From Stentor roeselii (Eukaryota; Ciliophora; Heterotrichea; Heterotrichida; Stentoridae), in the NCBI GenBank assembly GCA_006503475.1, contig RSEH01000109.1:84724-148723 (forward strand): a stretch of 64,000 nucleotides of DNA. The letters are read 5' to 3'. Under the pieces are notes generated by a model. The model made no database searches, had not been told where the DNA came from, and saw nothing but the letters and a program-made list of their open reading frames with translations. Shown here in pieces: positions 35,988 to 44,600 of the stretch. A program made the translations under genes and the position numbers. Every line of letters starts with the position of its first letter. Position 1 is the first letter of the stretch.

Positions 35988-37379
35988 CTATTCATCTTTT
36001 TTCTTCAAATAACAGCGAAACTCTTGAAAGTCAATTGAACCATCTTGATTAGAGTCAGCTTCTTTCATAAAATTAATCAATTCCTTATCTTCCACATCTT
36101 TTCCAATTGCATTTGCGATTTCTTCAATACTAATGAGTCCATCTCCATTAACATCAAGTTCCATAAAAGCCTTTTTCAACTTTTCCTCAGTCAATTCTTG
36201 TTCCCAGTCAACCAAGGCAGTGATGAACTCAGAATAACTAACAACTCCACTTTTATCAGTATCGATTGACTTGATTATTTGAATTGGATTCGAAATTACT
36301 GCTCCTGTGCTTTTTAAACCTTCGAGAATCTCTTCTGAAGAAAGCATTCCGTCACCGTTCACGTCCATTGATTTGAAAACGGAGATAAAATGATTGACTT
36401 TGTTTTGAATTGAAGTTTTTTGAACTAGAAATGAAAGAAGGGCTCTTTTGAACTTGCTTTTTTTTGTGAATTTGCAGAGATGTTTTAAGGTTCGACTGGA
36501 AATACGGACTTTTTCGGCCGATTGGGTCTCTTGGATGATTTCACTTTGAATTATTTCTCGAGCTGTTGGCCTTTCTTCGTAGTTTTTATTTAGCATTGAT
36601 ATGATCAAGTTTTTGAGGCTGGGTGAAAAAGAATACCAAGCCCTTTCAGAGAAACTCGGTTGAGCCGTATTGATATGTAAAAAAAACTCTTGCTCATTAG
36701 AAATATCCTGAAAAGGTGGTTTTCCACATGCCATGATATAAAGAATAACTCCAAAGCTCCAAATATCACTACTCTTAAAATAATTTTCTGAAAAAGTTTC
36801 AGGTGCTCGATAAAGACGAGAAGAATTTTCATCAAAACTTTTCCCAATTCCTGAAATTTTAATAGATGACTCTTCCGAATCATCAACAAAAAAAATCTCT
36901 TCAGGAATAAGATGATTATGAGAAATTCCAACACTGTGTAAATAGACAAGACCAGAAGCGATTTCTTTCATGTATTTTAAGAGGATGTCTTGAGGTAAGC
37001 TTCTTCTTCTGGTGATCTTTTCGAATAGTTCGCCTCCTGTGCAGTGCTCATAAATCACATGCACAAAGTGAGCTTCTTGATATACTTCGATTATGTTTAC
37101 TAGATTTGGATGGTCTAATTGTTGGAGTTGCTGAATTTCGATGATTGTGTTGCTTGCATTTTCTTGGTCTATTTGAATTGATCTTAAAACTCGATTTTCG
37201 CTTGTAATTTTGTCGATTAATAGGAAGATGGATTCATTTGACTCTTCTGAAAGCTTATCTTCGATTTTGTAGTTTATGCGAAAGTTAGATTTTTTTATTT
37301 CGGTTTTTTTTGGACTTAGGATTGCGGAACTTTGTTTTAAGTGCTTCCTGACAGTTGACTTTGATGTGCAGTTTCCCAT
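35988..37379 (-). CDS. CDPK-architecture pseudokinase with four EF-hands, 463 aa
   Basis: The N-terminus MGNCTSKS is a canonical myristoylation and palmitoylation signal. Residues ~33-283 have a kinase fold (LDHPNLVNIIEVY, GGELFEKI, RAPETFSENYFKSSDIWSFG), but every catalytic element is lost. There is no glycine loop, the ATP-binding Lys is replaced (RVLRSIQ), HRDLKPEN reads HNHLIPEE and DFG reads GIG. The four EF-hand loops (DVNGDGMLSSEE, DTDKSGVVSYSE, DVNGDGLISIEE and DSNQDGSIDFQE) are all intact. It is probably a membrane-bound calcium-responsive scaffold. The frame is clean, so the loss looks selected rather than decayed. Confidence 0.9.
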   Translation of the reverse strand: MGNCTSKSTVRKHLKQSSAILSPKKTEIKKSNFRINYKIEDKLSEESNESIFLLIDKITSENRVLRSIQIDQENASNTIIEIQQLQQLDHPNLVNIIEVYQEAHFVHVIYEHCTGGELFEKITRRRSLPQDILLKYMKEIASGLVYLHSVGISHNHLIPEEIFFVDDSEESSIKISGIGKSFDENSSRLYRAPETFSENYFKSSDIWSFGVILYIMACGKPPFQDISNEQEFFLHINTAQPSFSERAWYSFSPSLKNLIISMLNKNYEERPTAREIIQSEIIQETQSAEKVRISSRTLKHLCKFTKKSKFKRALLSFLVQKTSIQNKVNHFISVFKSMDVNGDGMLSSEEILEGLKSTGAVISNPIQIIKSIDTDKSGVVSYSEFITALVDWEQELTEEKLKKAFMELDVNGDGLISIEEIANAIGKDVEDKELINFMKEADSNQDGSIDFQEFRCYLKKKDE

Positions 37380-37591
37380 TATTATATAGAATGAATAGTT
37401 ACCATTATTAGGAATTTCTCATATTTATCAACGCACTCTTATCCAAATCAAAATAATCTAGCAATTTCTAATCCTTATCATAAAATCTTTAATTCTATAC
37501 AACTTAGAATATCATGTTTGTAAAAAAATATTCTACCCATAAATTATTCTAAAAAGTTGGAAAACAAAAGAAAATAATCTATTATTCTGGA

Positions 37592-40153
37592 TTAGAAAAC
37601 TGAGCAATTCGAGCAGGCTCTATTTGAAGTCGACTCTCTTTTAGCACCATGACTATTCATTTCGTTCCTTTTGATATCACTGAGTGAGTTTTTTTGCCAG
37701 CTTTCATGATCTTTTTCTCCTAAACCCTGATGATTATTCTTAGTTTTTTTACTTTCTTCTTCAACTCTTCTAGAATTTTCATGACTATTAGAATGTCCCT
37801 TTTCTTCATCCTTATGTTGATGTTTTTCTACAACTATTTGATTTTCTTCCTTCAAGCCATATAAACCTTCATCTTTATTTATTTTTCCACTTTTTGAACT
37901 TTCTTCATCATTTTCAACATTAACACCCTGAGCATCTTTGATATCAAGAACAACTTTCTCGTCATTATTTTTTCCTTTTTTTTCTTTTTCCCCTTTTTCC
38001 CCTTTTTCCCCTTTTTTCTCTTTTTTCTCTTTTTTCTCTTTTTTCTCTTTTTTTGAGTCACTCGACTTAGAACTGTTACTTTTCATCTCCTGACTTGAAA
38101 TCGAATGACTCGAGCTAGAACTCAAAGATTTTTTCCTCTGCTCTTCAGGAACAGGGTCAAGATTTTCATTTAATTTCTTGAAAGGAGGGTCATTAATATT
38201 TTCATAAATCATGATATCTTTATAATTCGCTTCATTTAATTCCGTAGGTTCAGTTTGAATCCGTTTTAAAATTTCAGTTTCATCAATTCCAGAAGAGTTA
38301 CTCGAGTCTCTTTCATGAATTTGACTATTATCAATAACAACAGCCTGATCAAGTTCCGAGTGTTTTTCCTTTGAAGACTTTGAAGACTTCGAAGACTTCG
38401 AATCCATCGAACTTGACGATCGAGACATTTTTTTTTCTTTATTTTTATGTTCAGGGCTGAGAGCATTTTCCAGAACTTGTAATTCCTGCAAAGTTTCTTC
38501 TTCAGAAGCGCTATATTCTTCATCTTTCACTGGAATTGAAGACTTCCGGCCGACTTCTTCTTCAAATTCGATTGGATTGTGACTCACTTCCATTGAAAAG
38601 TCAGACTTGTCGTTAACGTTCACGAAATGACTTCCTCCGTATATGTCGATGCTGCTGATATCTGCGAATGGATGGCTTTTTACTCGCTGATGGTCTTCTG
38701 ACTCTATTGTTGCAAGAGGAGAGCTCAGGGGAATCGTGTCTAAAACTTCTAAAGATCTTGAACTACTTGAACTGCTTGAACTGTTTGAACGACTTGGCTT
38801 TGATTCGAATAGTTTGTCTGTGCTGCTTAGATCGGTTAGTCTTCCTGGAGCTTCTTTTATTTCGATTGTTTCTTTAGGATTTGGTGAGTTTCTTTTGGAG
38901 GAATTTGAGGAATTTGAAGGAGGTTTAGAGGAATTTGAAGGAGTTTTTGAGGACTCTTTGATTTCGGAGGATTGGGGAATAGATTCATGTAGATCAACTT
39001 GTGGGATTGAACTTGAACTCGAACTGGAACTTTGACGTTTATGATGGATCATAGGGAGAGTCTCTGAAGGTTGATGGGTGTTAATTGGTGGAGACTCATA
39101 ATTCAAATCCTTTGTAGGAAAAAAAGGTTCTGATTTAATTTCTTTACTTTTCGAACTGCTTTGAGATTTAGAAGACCTGCTCTGTCTTTCATTTTCTTCA
39201 TTTTTTTTCAATTCCTCCAAATGATCACTTTTCCCTGAGATTACTTTTTCATTTTCTTTATTTCGAGGTTGATTGATATGAGAAAATTCATCAGTTGGGA
39301 TTTCAAAAGTTTCAAATTTCGATTTTTTATTTTTTTTCTCTGTAGTCTCTTTTGTATAAGTCTCAGGGAATTCTTTAAGATTTGCAATGTCAACTGTTTC
39401 CTCAAAAGAACTGCTGCTACTACTGCTTGAGTTTTCTGGGAGTATTTGAAGGTTACTAGTAGGAACATGAGTATCTTCGATAGTCTCTATAAGCACCCCT
39501 TCATTAACCCTACTCTCTTCTTCTCTCAAGACATCTTCATTTTCCTTGACCTGATCCGGCTGTTCAAAGTTTTCTACTAAAACTGGCTGAAGAGTACTCT
39601 CAGTATCTCGAAATCGATACCCTTGCTCAGATTCACTTTTACTCGACGAAGAGCTTTCATCAGAAGATTCACTTTCACTATTCGATTTTTTATTATTTTT
39701 CTTTGTAGACTTTTTAGTATAATTCTCAGGAACTTCTTCAAAATTTTCAATTTCAACTTTTTCCTCTAAAGAACTACTGCTTGAGTTCTTTGGAAGTTTT
39801 TTAGGGTCACTTGTGGGGACATGAGAACCTTCAATGATAGTCTCTATGAATACCTCTTGATTTACTTCTTTCTCTTTCAAGATTTCTTCATTTTGCTTTA
39901 CTTGGTCTCTTTCTTCAAAGGTTTCTAAAGGGACTGGCTGAAGAGTGCTTTCAGTGTCTCGAAATCGGTAGGCTTCTTCGGAATCACTCTCGCTTGATGA
40001 AGAGCTTTCATCTGAAGAGTCACTTTCAGATTCTTCGTCGTGGGCATCGTCGTTGGACTTTTCTGAAGATGAAGACCTTGAATGAGGTTTTGGGTGTTTT
40101 AGATGCTTGGGATCTTCTAGTCCTCGTGATTCAATATCGACAAGACTGGCCAT
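37592..40153 (-). CDS. Large Ser/Glu/Lys-rich disordered protein with C-terminal CaaX box, 853 aa
   Basis: The protein is almost entirely low complexity: runs of Ser (up to eight), Glu and Lys, including KKEKKEKKEKKEKKGEKGEK near residue 700. Two diverged tandem units of ~117 residues start with YRFRDTESTLQPV and contain HVPTS and PENSSSS. CK2-type acidic Ser clusters are abundant. The chain ends RACSNCSVF. The last four residues, CSVF, fit a CaaX prenylation motif, with a nearby Cys that could be palmitoylated. It may be a membrane-tethered polymer or docking scaffold. No enzymatic domain. The start context is ATAAATG. Confidence 0.85.
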   Translation of the reverse strand: MASLVDIESRGLEDPKHLKHPKPHSRSSSSEKSNDDAHDEESESDSSDESSSSSESDSEEAYRFRDTESTLQPVPLETFEERDQVKQNEEILKEKEVNQEVFIETIIEGSHVPTSDPKKLPKNSSSSSLEEKVEIENFEEVPENYTKKSTKKNNKKSNSESESSDESSSSSKSESEQGYRFRDTESTLQPVLVENFEQPDQVKENEDVLREEESRVNEGVLIETIEDTHVPTSNLQILPENSSSSSSSSFEETVDIANLKEFPETYTKETTEKKNKKSKFETFEIPTDEFSHINQPRNKENEKVISGKSDHLEELKKNEENERQSRSSKSQSSSKSKEIKSEPFFPTKDLNYESPPINTHQPSETLPMIHHKRQSSSSSSSSIPQVDLHESIPQSSEIKESSKTPSNSSKPPSNSSNSSKRNSPNPKETIEIKEAPGRLTDLSSTDKLFESKPSRSNSSSSSSSSRSLEVLDTIPLSSPLATIESEDHQRVKSHPFADISSIDIYGGSHFVNVNDKSDFSMEVSHNPIEFEEEVGRKSSIPVKDEEYSASEEETLQELQVLENALSPEHKNKEKKMSRSSSSMDSKSSKSSKSSKEKHSELDQAVVIDNSQIHERDSSNSSGIDETEILKRIQTEPTELNEANYKDIMIYENINDPPFKKLNENLDPVPEEQRKKSLSSSSSHSISSQEMKSNSSKSSDSKKEKKEKKEKKEKKGEKGEKGEKEKKGKNNDEKVVLDIKDAQGVNVENDEESSKSGKINKDEGLYGLKEENQIVVEKHQHKDEEKGHSNSHENSRRVEEESKKTKNNHQGLGEKDHESWQKNSLSDIKRNEMNSHGAKRESTSNRACSNCSVF

Positions 40154-40524
40154 TTATTATATTTTCCACATTGAAAAAGTTGTTACGAAAATTTCGGATT
40201 GATCTGAGGTTTGAAAGGGTTAGGAAAGTGATTTAAAAGTTTAGTGGAGAAAGGAGGGTTTATATGGAGGATTAAGGAAAGTTTTGAAAGATTTTTATTG
40301 AATTTGGTTTATACTTGATTTGATGAAAAGTTTTTAAAGGTAGAGATAATTTTAAAATTTGATTTGGATTGAGATTTTTAAATCATTATTGGTGTTGGCG
40401 CTTTTTTTTAATTTGATTGGAATTGGGAAGTTAATGAGGGGCTAGCATCAATTTTAGTTTACCTTCCAAAATAAAATTCTCCATACCTCCAAATCCTTTT
40501 GAATAATTCTAAGAAACATTTTAA
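40154..40524. promoter_or_regulatory. Divergent intergenic spacer
   Basis: About 370 bp between divergent start codons. The first ~280 bp are G-rich and C-poor on the + strand, that is G-poor on the coding strand of the minus-strand gene. The last ~80 bp before 40525 are C-rich and G-poor. The switch near 40440 may mark the border between the two promoters. No gene seen. Confidence 0.5.
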
Positions 40525-41520
40525 ATGTCAAGAAAATCAAGAAAACCCGAAGACCCAACTTTACGTAAAGAACTAAAAAAGTTGCAAGTTGAAATCAATC
40601 AACTTAAAAAAGCTTCTAAAAATATTTACATTCTCAGCGGAAACGACCAACAAAAACTAATTCTAACGATTCAAGAAAATCTAAACCAAAACATCTACCC
40701 TCCTCCAAAATGCGCCAGAAGCAAGTCGCCCTTATCAAGAAGGCCAAACAAAAGCCCTGCATCAAAAACTCGACAAAATTCTTCTCTGCCTGAAGTTGAT
40801 AAAGAAAATTGTCCATCTTTCAGCGATAACGATTTCTTAAGTCCTCATTTTCCTAGTAGTCAAGAAGTGATTAAAGAAGAAAAAAATGAAACTTTTGAAA
40901 GTTTTTCAACTCTTTTGACGGAAAATCAAGAAAATTTAAAGACTACTGAAAATCAAATTCCTGAAAATCAGATGATGAAGATGTTGGAGGAACTTAAAAG
41001 AGAAAATGAAAAACTTAAATCGCAGATTAAACTAAGGCCGACTAGTGTGAAAAATAAAGATAAGTTTAAGAAAAAACATTTGAAGAATAAAGTTTCTTTT
41101 ATTGAAAATAATGAAAAATCGTATGAAGGCTTGAATATGGTCCAAGGGTCTCTCGGAAATGGGCCTATGGCGCTAAAGTCTCAGAAAATTCTCAAAAATT
41201 CTAGAAATACATCAAGTCAGTTCAATGAACCTACTTTGATATCTATAAAAATTATGCCGCCAAGTGAAATTGTAAGGTCACCAAAGGATTTGTTTAAGAA
41301 TAGTATCTTATTCCCAGGTACTTCAAAGAACGGAAAAAGGCATAATAAAGTAATTTCATCGAGCTTTTCTAAGTCAATCAACAAGTCACCCACTAATATT
41401 AGCATTGGAAACTTTGACATAAGTATAACACCTAGAGGACAGAGTTGTAAAAACTGTGACTCTTTACTCTTTAAAGGTAGATCTACAAGTAATTGTCCTG
41501 AACATTTAAAAGACTTATAA
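40525..41520 (+). CDS. Basic coiled-coil protein of unknown function, 331 aa
   Basis: An N-terminal basic coiled coil (LRKELKKLQVEINQLKKASK), then a Ser/Pro segment (KSPLSRRPNKSPASKTRQN) with a KEN-like motif (DKENCPS). A second short coiled coil sits near residue 155 (MKMLEELKRENEKLKSQIKL). A basic linker follows, then a small Cys cluster at the end (CKNCDSLLFKGRSTSNCPEH) that could bind a metal. The combination resembles centrosomal or cytoskeletal proteins, without a named family. 129 bp separate it from the giant repeat gene. Confidence 0.78.
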   Translation: MSRKSRKPEDPTLRKELKKLQVEINQLKKASKNIYILSGNDQQKLILTIQENLNQNIYPPPKCARSKSPLSRRPNKSPASKTRQNSSLPEVDKENCPSFSDNDFLSPHFPSSQEVIKEEKNETFESFSTLLTENQENLKTTENQIPENQMMKMLEELKRENEKLKSQIKLRPTSVKNKDKFKKKHLKNKVSFIENNEKSYEGLNMVQGSLGNGPMALKSQKILKNSRNTSSQFNEPTLISIKIMPPSEIVRSPKDLFKNSILFPGTSKNGKRHNKVISSSFSKSINKSPTNISIGNFDISITPRGQSCKNCDSLLFKGRSTSNCPEHLKDL

Positions 41521-41649
41521 ATATAACTTATGATATTCAATTCTGGAAAATAGTTACAACTAAGAGTTATTGGCAATACCTGCAAAAATATAATCCATCA
41601 TAACCAAAAAAATCCATAAAGACTAAAAAATCAAATAACTTTCTTATAA

Positions 41650-44600
41650 ATGGATTATAGGAAAAACTTATGGGGTGATAGAATTTCTGAGATGCTCAGA
41701 AAAACCGAAGTAAACTTGCTTCGCCTCAGCAACCCATACTGCGAAGAAACCTGGAAATACCTAAACACTCATAAACTATCAGAACCCATCCAATCGCCAA
41801 AAAGTCTTCATCATCAAAAACAGTTTATCAGAGAAGAACCAGAAGAATACATCAGCCAAGCTAAAGAAGAGCTTGAAAAATGTTTTCAAGATTTGGAAAA
41901 AATCATCAGTTTAAAGTTCCGCAATAACAGAGAAGAAATTCAAAGTTTGAGTGACCGAACTGGCAGTTTTGAAATTTGGTTTCAGCAGACTGAAAAAACT
42001 GTGGAAATGATTAGTAAGCAAATTAAAGATATAGACAACAGGTTTAAAATTAGCTTTGAAGGGTTGAGTCGAGAAGTTTCAGAGAAAGTTGAAGTCAATG
42101 AGCTTGAAAGACTCGTTGAGGAAATAAGAAAATCAAATAACGAAAAGTTTCGAAGTATTAAAACTGAAATTGATGAGTTTAAATTAAAAGAGAATACTCG
42201 AAAAGAAGAATATATCCAAGAATTTGACATACTTTTTCTTGACTTTCAAAAAAAGTTCATATCAAAGGTAGAATATACAAGACTCAAAGAAAGTTTTAAT
42301 CACATTGAAGAATCCGATAATCATCTAGAAAATCAAAGCGACCAAAAACTTTTGAAATTAAAGAAAAATGTGGAAAATATGTCAAATTTCATAAACGAAA
42401 GCTTAAACGACCAAGACTCAAAATTTTCTCAATTTTCTGACCATTTCAATAAAAAATTAATTGAAATAAATCTCAACCTGACAAAATTAAAAGAAATCGA
42501 AGCAGAAAATACAAAAGAAATAAAAGAAGAAATAGAAAAAATTATGAGCATGGCTGACACGACAAGACTTGAAAGAAGACTATCAACAGCCGAGAAAACT
42601 TTAAAAAAAATTCCTGAATCGCAGAAATTTGATTCAAGTATCTTTGTTGAAAGAGAAGAAATCATCTTTTTGCAGAATCGATTTGAAGAAGTTTTAAGAG
42701 AAAAGAAAATTTTAATGAAAAAAATTGAATATTTGGAAGAAAAGGTTGAGAATGTTGAAGAAATAAAAGTTAAAACGAAGAAACAGAAGTTAAAAATAGG
42801 AAGGACTGAAGGTGTTGAAATAGTTTCGATTGGGAAAAAAAATGATGAACAGTTTAAGAAGAAAAAGAGGAAATTTTCTATGGAAACTCAGTTTATTACG
42901 ATACCAAGAGCGAAAAAACCGAAATTGTCTATGAAGTCATATTCGATTCTGGTGTCGAAACCGAAGAAACATCGATTGTCTTTAGAAACTAGTTCAATGT
43001 TGATTAAAAGACAAAGAAAACCGAAATTATCTTCTAATATTACTTGGACGACCTTCATACACCCTATAAAGCCAAAACTTTCGACATACAAAGAGTCACT
43101 TTTAGTATCAAAACCAAAAGTTCATCCTCCAGATTCAGGAATCCAGTTCTTTGCATCCCCTTTAGAAATCAATAAAAATTTTAACGAAAATGGGTTAAAA
43201 AATCCTTCATTTAACCCTAACTTTCAAAATGAGAAGTTAAAAAATCAAGACCCAGGATTTGTTGATTTTGGAAAATTTCCTATTCAAGATATTCCTAAAA
43301 TTCAAAATTCTGAAAATAAAGAAAATCCTGTATTTGTTTTAAAATTTGATAAAGAAAAGCCTAAGCTTATCGAACATTTAGATGAAAAAGTAAAAACTGG
43401 TAAAACTGAAAATGAAAATTTTCTTGATATAGGTGTTCAGAATGTTGAGATAGAATTAAAAGGAGAAGATTTAGATGGTTCTTTAATTGAACTTGATCCT
43501 ATTAAAGCAAAAGGTATTCCTAGGCCGAAAAAATATCAACAAAACATGAATAAGAACAAAGAAGTAGATAAAGGTGATGAAAAAACACCAGAAGAAAGTC
43601 AATCTGATGACTCTATCATGGAACTTGATCCTATTAAAGCAAAAGGTATTCCTCGGCCGAAAAAATACCAGAAAAACATGAATGAAAACAAAGAATTTGA
43701 TAAAAATGATAAAAAAACACCAGAAGAAAGCCAATCTGATGACTCTATCATGGAACTTGATCCTATTAAAGCAAAAGGTATTCCAAGACAAAAAAAATAC
43801 CAGAAGATTGAGAATAAAAAAAAAAAGCATTCAGATGATTTCTTAGAAAACGAAGAAAACCTCTTTCACCTAAAAAACGCAGATGAAATCGAAAACTTTT
43901 ACAACCTTATAATAAAAAATGAAATCAAATATTGTTGTGAAATAGCTGAACAAATAAAACTCTTCCATTCTGAACATCCAGACCATCAAAGAGTTCCTAA
44001 AAATTTAATATCTCCAACTAACCCTCCTCATAATCAAGAAGCACCCAAATCACGACAAGATCAAAAAAAAAATCCTTTGCAGAAAAAATTTTCATCAGAC
44101 GAGAGTTCTGAAAACAAGCCAATTGAAAAATTGAATAAACCTTCATACAACCCACATCCACAGCCCTTCAAACAAACATCAAATGAAACCCCTTTCAAAA
44201 ACTCTATCAAATCTCAAATAGAAACAAAGAAAAATCAACTTTATGACGACTCATCTTCCAAATCAAGTTCCGATTCCAAAAGTATTGAAAAAAAATATCC
44301 AGTATTTCAACCTGAATCTTTTGACACCTTTGCAATACCATCTTCACAATTTCCTTTAAAAACTCAAGAAATAGGAAAATCTGGAGAAAATAAAATTTTA
44401 GAGCTTTCATCATCAGGTCTTCCTAATTCACAAAACAAAAATTTAGACTTGCAGAAGGAAAGTCTTGATATTTTTGCGAGATTACCTGAAAATTCATTAA
44501 TTTCGAAAAATCTTCTTGGAGGTGGGATTAAGGAGCAAGAAACTGACAAAAGGAAAGGGGTTGATAAGGATTCATCTAGCTCTGATACTTTTCATCCAAG

